The notes beneath the pieces are model-generated. The model was given only the letters and a program-made list of their open reading frames with translations. It searched no databases and was not told the DNA's origin. This document shows, piece by piece, positions 17,976 through 26,419 of a stretch of 64,000 bases of DNA. The position numbers and the translations under genes are program-made. Numbering within the stretch: position 1 is the stretch's first letter; every line of letters begins with the position of its first letter. Origin of the DNA: Pedobacter sp. N36a (GTDB lineage Bacteria > Bacteroidota > Bacteroidia > Sphingobacteriales > Sphingobacteriaceae); NCBI RefSeq assembly GCF_014472395.1, contig NZ_JACSZW010000007.1:248001-312000 (forward strand), given 5' to 3'.

Positions 17976-18473
17976 CTATTTATTGTTTTCCGGCTTTAAC
18001 GCAGCAACATTCCAGTTTTTAAGGAATTCTGTTACTTTTTTCACGCTGTGGCCTTTTCCTTCTTCCAGATAAGCTGAGTTTTGCGTGTGTAAAAGTTTTC
18101 CATTGCCATCAAGAATCAGGAACACTGGAAACCCAAAGCGTCCTGGGTATTGTAATTTGGCCAGTACAGCTTCATTTTTGTTCTCTTTGCTATAATTGAC
18201 TAAAACCGTTTCATAGTTGTCGTTCAGCAATTTTTTAAGCTCAGGGGTATTGTCTACCAGATGGTGAAAGGCGATACACCAGGAGCACCAGTTTCCTCCT
18301 ACCTGTACAAATACATGCTTACCTTCTTTTTTAGCCTTCGCTACGGCAGCATCAAGGTCGGCCTGAGCATTTGCCTCAGGGTTATAAATTTTTACAGCTT
18401 CTTTGGTATCCTGGGCAAAAGTGCTGACAGAGATGGTTATAAAAGCGAAAAGTAATAAGGTTAGTTTTTTCAT
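17976..18473 (-). CDS. Thioredoxin-family secreted protein
   Basis: A 165-residue exported thioredoxin-fold protein. Signal peptide MKKLTLLLFAFITISVSTFAQ; redox motif WCSWC in QVGGNWCSWCIAFHHL near residue 63, and the cis-Pro region GFPVFLILDGNGK. The order YNPEANAQADLDAAVAKAKKE before the CxxC is typical of the thioredoxin_7/DUF255-like group, which handles disulfides in the periplasm. Substrate unknown. Convergent with the GH3 gene. Confidence 0.88.
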   Translation of the reverse strand: MKKLTLLLFAFITISVSTFAQDTKEAVKIYNPEANAQADLDAAVAKAKKEGKHVFVQVGGNWCSWCIAFHHLVDNTPELKKLLNDNYETVLVNYSKENKNEAVLAKLQYPGRFGFPVFLILDGNGKLLHTQNSAYLEEGKGHSVKKVTEFLKNWNVAALKPENNK

Positions 18474-18633
18474 GGCAATTTACAGGTTAGTGATGAAATT
18501 GAATGGTCATGCAGCTAGACCCAAAAGTAAAGAACTATTAAGATATTTTTGTAATCTGAGTATAAAATTACCCTACTAATCTAGTAGTTTACTATTTTGT
18601 GGAAACTTCGCAAGAATCCTTTAGCTTTACCTA

Positions 18634-21600
18634 ATGCCTCAACAGCCGCTAAAAATACTACAAGCTTCCGCAGGATCTGGTAAAACATTCAGTCTTACAG
18701 CCCATTATTTGACACTTTTATTATCCGGAGAAACCAAGTATCGGGAAATTCTTGCCGTAACCTTCACGAATAAGGCAACGGAAGAGATGAAAACCAGAAT
18801 CATGGAGGTGTTGAAAGGTTTTGCCCTAGATCTGGATGATGTGGAAGATTACCGGGTATTGGTTTTAAAAGCACACCCAGATTTAAATAAATCATTGCTT
18901 CAGCAAAGATCAGAGGCGATATATAAGAGAATTCTTCACGATTACAGCCGTTTTTCAGTAAGTACGATTGATGGTTTCGTTCAAAAGGTGATCAGAGGTT
19001 TTGCCTTTGAACTTGGACTTGATTCTGGTTATGCGCTGGAAATGAATTTTGAAAAGGTAAAGAACGAGCTTGCGGATAAGCTGGACGAGCAGATGGATCA
19101 CAATCCAAATTTGCTACAGTGGATCATAGACCTCGCCTTAGACCGAATCAGCAACAATGTAAGCTGGAATTATAGAAATGAACTGACTGACCTGGCGGGA
19201 GAGATTTTTAAGGAACGTTATCAGCCTTTTGACAACGCCATTCAGGAATTAATCGAGCATAACGACCTCAATGTAATGTTTGGAGAGTACAGCAAATCTA
19301 CCAAACAGCAGATCAGTTTATTTGAAAGCGCGCTAAAAGAGCTTGCTTTACATGCGGCTAATTTATTTGAAGCCGCAAATATCGCGACCGATCAGCTCAA
19401 AGGAAAGTCAAGGTCGCCTTTGCTGGCGATTGCCAAGATTTCCGATGGCGATTTTTCTAAAATTGAAACGATTGCTAAACTCATCGATGAACCGGAAGAG
19501 TGGTTTAAAGCAGGAGCAGATGATAGTTTATACTATACCCTGAATCCTGTTCTCGATAAATTATACCAGCATTATAACAATGGCCTGCCAGAATATATTC
19601 TGGCACAGGCCTTCAACAAAAACTTATACTACCTGCGTTTAATGCAGGAAATGGCCGTTTTGTTAAAAACTTACCGACAGGAAAGTGGCAATTTGCTCAT
19701 CAGTGATGCTCAAAATCTACTGAAAGGGATTACCGGAGAAGATGATGATAACCCAGCCTTTATCTGGGAAAAAACCGGCAGTCGTTACCGACATTTCTTA
19801 TTCGATGAATTCCAGGATACGTCTGCGAATCAATGGGGGAACTTTAAGCCTTTATTGAAAAATGCGATGGCAGAAGCCAATGGCAAACTGATCGATCATT
19901 TGATTGTGGGTGACGTAAAGCAGTCCATCTACCGCTGGCGTAATGGGGATTGGAACATTCTTCACCAGCAGGCCAAGAAAGACATTGGCGAAACGTATGT
20001 AGTTGCCGCAAATCTGGAAGAAAATTATCGGAGTACCGAAAATATCATCTCCTTTAACAATACGCTTTTTAAAGCGCTCCCCATCCTGATGCAGCGTCGT
20101 TTAAATGAAACCATCGGAGAACAATCTGCTAATCAGAAATTAGCAGATTGGTGGGAAGAAAAGGGCTTCAGCCACATCATGACCGATGTATATGAGGAAG
20201 TGGTTCAGAAGATCACGCCAAAAACAGCAGCAGGCGGCGCCATTGATTTCTCTGTTTTGAAAACGGATGCTGATGGGGCTAGTTTGGGCCGGACAGGTTT
20301 CAAACCCGAAGCGTTAAGGCGGATGGTAGAGACTTTAAAACGCTTAATTCTGGAAGAAAAACGCTATAAAGCAGGTGATGCCTGTGTTTTGGTGCGTTCC
20401 AATTCTGAAGCCATTGCTGTGGTAGATGCTTTGATGGAAAATAACATCAATGTGATCTCCGGTGAAGCACTCCTAATTGAAAACAATACCGCGGTTAAAA
20501 TTTTGATCAACACGCTAAAAGTGATGGCAGGAATCCCCGGAAATACCGCTTTGTATAAAGCCAATATCATCAGTATGTATGCGCAGTTGAGGGAAGTAGA
20601 AGTGCTGCCGGATCATTTATTCAACCTGAAAATTAAAGGTCTGGAGCATTTGATCGATCGACTGCCTCTTCCGCTTTGTGAAAATTGGAAGAGCTGGATG
20701 CAGCAGCCATTGCCAGAATTATTGGAAAAACTAATTCATGCTTATGGGTTGAGTCAGGCAAAACATTCCGCGCATTTACCTTATTTATTTGCTTTGAGGG
20801 ACCTTGCAGGGAATTTCGCCCGACAAGGGGAAAAAGGCATCACTGCCTTCCTGAATTATTGGGATGAAGAGGGGAAAAGAAAAACTTTACCATCTTCAGA
20901 AAACACCGACGCAGTACAGGTGATTACCATTCATAAATCTAAAGGATTGGCCTTTAAAGTGGTTATGGTGCCATTCTGTAACTGGGAAATCAATGGAAAA
21001 CCAAATGGGATTTTCTGGGTGCCTACTGCAGATACGGCGTATCATCAGTTGCAAAGTATCCCATTGAAATACAATAAAGAACTTGGACGGTCGGCCGTAG
21101 CCATTCCTTATTACGAGGAATTGCTTTACAATAATATGGATGCGCTAAACATGCTGTATGTAGCCACGACCAGAACCAAAGAATACCTATACATCACTTG
21201 CCTGGGTAAAAAAACGGACACCGTAAGTACAATTGGCGATGTGCTGGCCATGACTTTACAGGATCAGCTGGATGAAGAGGGCCGGTTTTTTGTGGATGTC
21301 CCTGTAGTTAAAAAGAGTAAAACAAAGCGCGTAGAAGAAAGCGGGCCAACCTTTATCAATCTGCAGGAATATCCGACTTCAGAAAGGCTTTCGGAAGTTT
21401 TCAATAACAACCTCAAAAGAAAGGAGTTAGAAATGCTGACCGGTACCAATGCGGGCAGGGAAGGAACCATATTGCATGAAGTATTGGCAAGATCTGCTAA
21501 TTTGGAAGAGATGGAAACTGCCCTGAGTAATATGCTCAATGAAGGCTTCTTTAAAGCAGAGGAATTACCTTCACTAAGTAAGCAGGCAGGAAATGTATTG

Positions 21601-21873
21601 GCTCATGCCGAATTACAGGCCCTATTGAAAACGAGTAGGGAAACGATCAATGAAAAGAGCATTATTGATATCCGTGGAAAAATGTATCGTCCGGATAAAG
21701 TGCTGATTTCTGGAAATGAGGTCATCGTAATCGATTATAAATTTACGCTCAAAGAGAGCGATTCACATATTAAACAAGTGTACGGATACCGCGACTTGTT
21801 ATTGGCAATGGGCTACCAGAAGGTAAAAACCTATTTGTTTTATGCACATAGTGCAACCTTAAAATCAGTGTAA
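18634..21873 (+). CDS. addA: AddA/RecB-like UvrD-family helicase-nuclease
   Basis: A 1079-residue ATP-dependent helicase with a C-terminal nuclease domain that should pair with the next gene to resect double-strand breaks for RecA loading. Walker A is LQASAGSGKTFSLTAHYL at the N-terminus; the Q-rich Walker B region is FDEFQDTSANQW; motif V-like QVITIHKSKGLAFKVV and motif VI-like LYVATTRTKEYLYI follow. The C-terminus has the PD-(D/E)xK elements GTILHEVLAR, YRPDKVLI and VIVIDYKF. Only 2 bp separate its stop from the partner gene. The symbol reflects architecture; RecB-like naming is equally possible. Confidence 0.88.
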   Translation: MPQQPLKILQASAGSGKTFSLTAHYLTLLLSGETKYREILAVTFTNKATEEMKTRIMEVLKGFALDLDDVEDYRVLVLKAHPDLNKSLLQQRSEAIYKRILHDYSRFSVSTIDGFVQKVIRGFAFELGLDSGYALEMNFEKVKNELADKLDEQMDHNPNLLQWIIDLALDRISNNVSWNYRNELTDLAGEIFKERYQPFDNAIQELIEHNDLNVMFGEYSKSTKQQISLFESALKELALHAANLFEAANIATDQLKGKSRSPLLAIAKISDGDFSKIETIAKLIDEPEEWFKAGADDSLYYTLNPVLDKLYQHYNNGLPEYILAQAFNKNLYYLRLMQEMAVLLKTYRQESGNLLISDAQNLLKGITGEDDDNPAFIWEKTGSRYRHFLFDEFQDTSANQWGNFKPLLKNAMAEANGKLIDHLIVGDVKQSIYRWRNGDWNILHQQAKKDIGETYVVAANLEENYRSTENIISFNNTLFKALPILMQRRLNETIGEQSANQKLADWWEEKGFSHIMTDVYEEVVQKITPKTAAGGAIDFSVLKTDADGASLGRTGFKPEALRRMVETLKRLILEEKRYKAGDACVLVRSNSEAIAVVDALMENNINVISGEALLIENNTAVKILINTLKVMAGIPGNTALYKANIISMYAQLREVEVLPDHLFNLKIKGLEHLIDRLPLPLCENWKSWMQQPLPELLEKLIHAYGLSQAKHSAHLPYLFALRDLAGNFARQGEKGITAFLNYWDEEGKRKTLPSSENTDAVQVITIHKSKGLAFKVVMVPFCNWEINGKPNGIFWVPTADTAYHQLQSIPLKYNKELGRSAVAIPYYEELLYNNMDALNMLYVATTRTKEYLYITCLGKKTDTVSTIGDVLAMTLQDQLDEEGRFFVDVPVVKKSKTKRVEESGPTFINLQEYPTSERLSEVFNNNLKRKELEMLTGTNAGREGTILHEVLARSANLEEMETALSNMLNEGFFKAEELPSLSKQAGNVLAHAELQALLKTSRETINEKSIIDIRGKMYRPDKVLISGNEVIVIDYKFTLKESDSHIKQVYGYRDLLLAMGYQKVKTYLFYAHSATLKSV

Positions 21874-21875
21874 AG

Positions 21876-24791
21876 ATGAAGGCGTTTTTAAAAGAAGTTG
21901 CGGAAGATTTAGTAAAAAGGTTGGGTTCGGATCTGCACCATGCCGCAGTAGTTTTTAATAATAAAAGACCGGTGCCCTACCTGCAGAACCATTTGGCAGA
22001 TACAATGAGGAAACCCTTTTGGGCACCTTCCTTTTTTACCATTCAGGAGTTTTTTGCACTTTCTACCCATTTGCAGGTGGCTGATGGTTTTAATCAGTTT
22101 TTTACCCTGTTAAAAGAATACAATAAGCTCCTTATTGAAGAAGGAGGAAAACCGCTGAATCCGGATGTTTTCTATCCGATTGCAAGGATTATTCTCAGCG
22201 ACTTTTCACAAATAGACAACGATCTGGTGAATGCAGATCAGCTTTTTCAGGAGCTGGAAGATATTGCTGTGATTGAAAAGGATTTTCAGCACCTGACCCT
22301 AGAACAGCAGCAGTTTTTGGAGCAGTTCTGGTCGTCGTTTTCTGCCGGAAAACAACAATACCATCAGGAACAGTTTATCCGTATGTGGAGACGGATGCCT
22401 AAATTATACCGTGGATTTCATGCGGCATTAAGAGAAAAAGGATATACTACAATGGCTTATATCTATCGCCAGTTGGCGGAAGGAAAAGCAGATAAACCAG
22501 AATTTATTGAAGATTTTAAAGAGGGAAAGATTGTTTTCGCGGGATTTAATGCCCTTAGTAATGCAGAGGCGGTAATTTTTAAGAAATGGAATAAAGATGA
22601 AAAGGCTTTGTTCTATTTTGATGTCGATAAATACTATATGGAAGATGAGACTCAGGAAGCAGGTTTGTTCCTGAGGAAAAATATACAGCGACTGGGGCTG
22701 CCGAATGCTTTAGGTGAGGCAAGGGACTTGATTCGCGGACAGCAAAAAGAGATTAATGTTTACAAAACACAGGGACAAACAGCACAGGCAAAGATTCTCC
22801 AGCAGGAATTGTTACAGGATTATCCATTATTGGATGTAGCTGATAATGCCGGGAAAATCGCACTGATTCTTGCAGATGAAAGCTTATTGCTGCCTGTTTT
22901 GCAAACCATTCCCACCAAATATCAGCATGCAGGAGGTATTTCGAATATCGAATTGAACGTTACGATGGGTTATCCCTTGCTGGCGACTTCCATTTTTGGA
23001 CTGGCAGATTTATGGCTAAGCGTTCAGGCGCAGCTGATTGATGGAAAAAAAGACGCCATTTATTACAGAGAAGTCGAAGCCTTCCTTTCTCACCCTTTAA
23101 CGGGTGTCTTGCCTGTCGACAGAGATGATGTGCAGCAGGAAATCCTGAAAGCGCAGTTGATTGATGTTCCAATAAAAACTTTGCATAAAGACCCTTTGTC
23201 CATTTTGTTTTTTAGCAAAGTAGATTCAGGACTAATGGCTATCGAACACCTGCAGCGAGTGTTTAAATTGATACTGGAAAGACAACTTGAAGAAAAGACG
23301 TTAAAGCAAACAGAAGCTGATTTATTTGGAGCTACGTTAAAAGAACTGAACAGATTACACGATACCTTAGAAGACTATGCGGCACATCTGCCTCTTTCTT
23401 TTGTGCTTTCTTTGATGCAAAAAGCAGTTCAGGGAATTGCGGTTCCATTAAGCGGAGAACCATTGCAAGGGGTTCAGGTGATGGGATTACTGGAAAGCAG
23501 GAGTCTGGATTTTGAGCATGTATATGTGCTTGGTGTCACAGAAGGAATTTTGCCACAGATCAATGTGTCACCAAGTTTCATCCCCGATAGTATCCGCAGG
23601 GCCTATGGATTACCGGTTATTGAAAACCAGGATGCCATTTCTGCCTATATGTTTTACCGTTTATTGCAGCGTTCCAATAAAGTAAGTCTGGTTTATAACG
23701 GGCAAGCTGACGATAGCAATACCGGAGAACCTAGTCGCTTTTTGAAGCAGCTGGAATTTGAAAGCGGCTACACCTTTAAATATTTTGACCAGTCGCAATC
23801 TCTTGCTATTGAGCCGAAAGTAGAATTTGAGATAAAAAAAGAAGGAGAGGTATTGCGGCGTTTATATACTTATCTGGACAATCAGGAGGAAAATCCGGTG
23901 AAATTATCTGCCACCAGATTGACTACCTACCTCAATTGCCCTGTGCAGTTTTTCTATAAATACATTGCCAAAGTGGAAGAACCGGAAGAACTGGCCGAAA
24001 ACATGGAAGCCAACAGCATTGGGTCTATCTTACACAAGGTAATGGAGCTTTTTTATCAGAAATTAAAAGCTGAAAGCCCTTATATCACTAAAGAGCGGAT
24101 CGCCGAAAATAGAAAGCAGCTCAAAGAAATGTGCCAGCTTGCTTTTGCGATAGAGATGTTTGATACAGAAGAAATATTATTGGAATTTAGTGGAATGCAG
24201 CAGGTCATGCTGGCCATTGTTGCCGAATATGCCAATGTAATTCTGGATCATGATGAACAGCAAGCGCCATTTTCAATCGTAGAACTGGAGAATAATAAGG
24301 ATTACGACAAAGTGACCTTCCCGATCAAGGTAAAGGGAGAAGAACGGAAGCTAACTTTATTGGGCATTATCGACCGTGTAGATCAGCGTAATGGGGTCAC
24401 TAGAATTGTCGATTATAAAACTGGAAGAGATGAAGTTGGCTTTTCTTCTATTGATGAACTATTTGACAGCGAGAGTGGTAAGCAAAATAAAGCCCTGGTG
24501 CAAACGTTGTTTTATACTTATGTTTATGAGCAGACAAGAAAGATTTCAGGGGTAGAGCCCAATCTTTATATTGTACGAAAAATGCGTGATGAAGGTACCT
24601 TATTCTATCTAAAAGAAAATAGAAAGAAGGTCCTCTTACAGGCAGAGCATCTAGAGGATTTGAAGGGGAATTTTACGGACTTATTACGCCAGAAACTGGA
24701 AGAATTATTCAATCCAGACCTTCCTTTTAAGCATACAACCGTTGTAGAAAATTGCGCATATTGCCCTTATTTAACGCTTTGTGGGAAATAA
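21876..24791 (+). CDS. addB: AddB-like PD-(D/E)XK nuclease subunit
   Basis: A 971-residue partner of the upstream helicase. The N-terminal two thirds resemble a degenerate UvrD-like helicase without a convincing Walker A, as in AddB. The C-terminal RecB-type nuclease domain has GSILHKVMELFY, LLGIIDRVDQRNG and IVDYKTGRD. Cysteines at SATRLTTYLNCPVQFF and in the final CAYCPYLTLC fit the four-Cys iron-sulfur cluster that staples AddB nuclease domains. Start ATG is 2 bp after addA, indicating coupling. Together they form the AddAB/RexAB-type end-resection complex. Confidence 0.87.
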   Translation: MKAFLKEVAEDLVKRLGSDLHHAAVVFNNKRPVPYLQNHLADTMRKPFWAPSFFTIQEFFALSTHLQVADGFNQFFTLLKEYNKLLIEEGGKPLNPDVFYPIARIILSDFSQIDNDLVNADQLFQELEDIAVIEKDFQHLTLEQQQFLEQFWSSFSAGKQQYHQEQFIRMWRRMPKLYRGFHAALREKGYTTMAYIYRQLAEGKADKPEFIEDFKEGKIVFAGFNALSNAEAVIFKKWNKDEKALFYFDVDKYYMEDETQEAGLFLRKNIQRLGLPNALGEARDLIRGQQKEINVYKTQGQTAQAKILQQELLQDYPLLDVADNAGKIALILADESLLLPVLQTIPTKYQHAGGISNIELNVTMGYPLLATSIFGLADLWLSVQAQLIDGKKDAIYYREVEAFLSHPLTGVLPVDRDDVQQEILKAQLIDVPIKTLHKDPLSILFFSKVDSGLMAIEHLQRVFKLILERQLEEKTLKQTEADLFGATLKELNRLHDTLEDYAAHLPLSFVLSLMQKAVQGIAVPLSGEPLQGVQVMGLLESRSLDFEHVYVLGVTEGILPQINVSPSFIPDSIRRAYGLPVIENQDAISAYMFYRLLQRSNKVSLVYNGQADDSNTGEPSRFLKQLEFESGYTFKYFDQSQSLAIEPKVEFEIKKEGEVLRRLYTYLDNQEENPVKLSATRLTTYLNCPVQFFYKYIAKVEEPEELAENMEANSIGSILHKVMELFYQKLKAESPYITKERIAENRKQLKEMCQLAFAIEMFDTEEILLEFSGMQQVMLAIVAEYANVILDHDEQQAPFSIVELENNKDYDKVTFPIKVKGEERKLTLLGIIDRVDQRNGVTRIVDYKTGRDEVGFSSIDELFDSESGKQNKALVQTLFYTYVYEQTRKISGVEPNLYIVRKMRDEGTLFYLKENRKKVLLQAEHLEDLKGNFTDLLRQKLEELFNPDLPFKHTTVVENCAYCPYLTLCGK

Positions 24792-24812
24792 TTAAACAAA
24801 AAAAATACGCTT

Positions 24813-25173
24813 ATGCTACTTTCAGCAGTACCTATTCTGGCTTCTATTGATCAGGTGGAAACCATTGTTTTTTACCAGGAAAAAATGGGCTTTACGCTGA
24901 ATTCTGAATGGGATGGTTACCTGATTTTCAGTCGCGAACAAGTCAGTATTCACCTCTGATTTACGGAAGATATAGCCGTTCCAAAGCATACAGGCTGTTA
25001 TATTAATGTAAATAATTTACTGCAATTGTATCAGGAATATGAGCGTCAAGGGATTTGTTCATCCGAATGGAAAACTGGCTGAAATGCCCTGGGGGATGCA
25101 TCAATTCTCGATTTTGGACAACAATGGAAACATTATTCATTTCGGTGAGCCCCTCGAAAAACCCAGCAATTAA
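24813..25173 (+). pseudogene. Broken VOC/bleomycin-resistance-like gene
   Basis: The sequence reads MLLSAVPILASIDQVETIVF, then FYQEKMGFTL, in the style of glyoxalase/bleomycin-resistance (VOC) proteins. It meets an in-frame TGA at 24957-24959 (codon 49, where a Trp TGG would fit: SIHL-stop-FTEDIAVPKH). It continues well until a surplus T in the run at 25054-25056 shifts the frame. In the +1 frame from 25057 it resumes as VHPNGKLAEMPWGMHQF, then SILDNNGNIIHFGEP, ending at TAA 25171. Two independent lesions make this a clear pseudogene of about 120 codons. An assembly error could explain one lesion but hardly both. Confidence 0.85.
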
Positions 25174-25259
25174 TGCGGAAAACACAGTGTAATTAAAACA
25201 CTACTTTATAATTAATTTACAATGGTTATATTTGCCATCAGTTAATATTTGAATATACA

Positions 25260-26246
25260 ATGAGAGAAATTCAATTTAGAGAAGCGTTACGTGAAGCCCT
25301 AAGTGAAGAAATGCGTAAAAACGAGAACATTTTTTTGATGGGTGAAGAAGTAGCGCAATACAATGGTGCTTATAAAGTAAGTCAGGGTATGTTAGACGAG
25401 TTTGGTGACAAACGCGTAATTGATACTCCTATTGCCGAAATGGGCTTTACCGGTATTGGTATTGGCGCAGCAATGAATGGATTAGTTCCGGTCATAGAAT
25501 TTATGACTTTCAATTTCTCATTGGTTGCTATTGATCAGATTATTAACGGTGCAGCCAAAATGCTTTCAATGAGTGGAGGTCAATTCTCTATTCCGATCGT
25601 ATTCCGTGGTCCAACCGGAAATGCAGGTCAGCTGGGTGCACAACACTCTCAAAACTTTGAGAACTGGTTTGCAAACTGTCCGGGTTTAAAAGTAGTAGTT
25701 CCATCTACTCCTTACGAAGCTAAAGGTTTATTAAAACAAGCTATCCTTGATCCAGATCCAGTGATTTTCATGGAATCCGAAGTAATGTATGGTGATAAAG
25801 GTGAAGTTCCTGAAGAAGAATATTACCTGCCTATCGGTAAAGCTAATATTGTTAAAGAAGGAACTGATGTAACAATTGTTACTTTTGGTAAAATGTTAAC
25901 CCGTGTGGTAAACCCTGCAGTTGAAGAACTGACAAAAGAAGGAATCAATGTGGAAGTAATCGATTTACGTACAGTACGTCCTATTGATTATGCAACGATC
26001 ATTGAATCTGTTAAGAAAACGAACCGTTTAGTGGTAGTTGAAGAGGCATGGCCATTGGCTTCTATCTCTTCTGAGATTGCGTTTAATGTTCAAAAGAATG
26101 CTTTTGACTATTTAGATGCACCAGTATTACGTATCACTTGCGCGGACGTTCCACTTCCTTATGCACCAACACTAATCGCGGCTAGTTTACCTAACGCTGA
26201 AAGAGTGATTAAAGCAGTAAAAGAAGTGTTATACGTAGCAAAATAA
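25260..26246 (+). CDS. pdhB: Pyruvate dehydrogenase E1 component, beta subunit
   Basis: The beta subunit of the E1 of the pyruvate dehydrogenase complex, which with the alpha subunit and thiamine diphosphate decarboxylates pyruvate. The 328-residue protein has the transketolase pyrimidine-binding domain (EIQFREALREALSEEM, GEEVAQYNGAYKVSQG, DTPIAEMGFTGIGIGAA) and C-terminal domain (EGTDVTIVTFGKML, VEEAWPLASISSEIA). The closest alternative is another 2-oxoacid dehydrogenase E1 beta, but the fit to PdhB is good. The E1 alpha gene is not in the window. A TATATTTG -7 box lies at 25227-25234; a strong terminator follows. Confidence 0.93.
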   Translation: MREIQFREALREALSEEMRKNENIFLMGEEVAQYNGAYKVSQGMLDEFGDKRVIDTPIAEMGFTGIGIGAAMNGLVPVIEFMTFNFSLVAIDQIINGAAKMLSMSGGQFSIPIVFRGPTGNAGQLGAQHSQNFENWFANCPGLKVVVPSTPYEAKGLLKQAILDPDPVIFMESEVMYGDKGEVPEEEYYLPIGKANIVKEGTDVTIVTFGKMLTRVVNPAVEELTKEGINVEVIDLRTVRPIDYATIIESVKKTNRLVVVEEAWPLASISSEIAFNVQKNAFDYLDAPVLRITCADVPLPYAPTLIAASLPNAERVIKAVKEVLYVAK

Positions 26247-26272
26247 GTTACAAATTACATCGTTAATATAGG

Positions 26273-26305
26273 ATCCCGTTGGTATTTACCAACGGGATTT
26301 TTTTT
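26273..26305 (+). terminator. Intrinsic terminator after pdhB
   Basis: A perfect 11-bp stem (atcccgttggt/accaacgggat) with loop attt, followed by eight Ts. Confidence 0.95.
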
Positions 26306-26419
26306 AACCCATTCTAATCTGGAGTCAACAATTCATTAACACATTATTTATTTTAGGATATCGATTGTTAGCCTTAATTTTGGCGCCAATTGTACGATAG
26401 CCTATCAAAAGATCATTAA

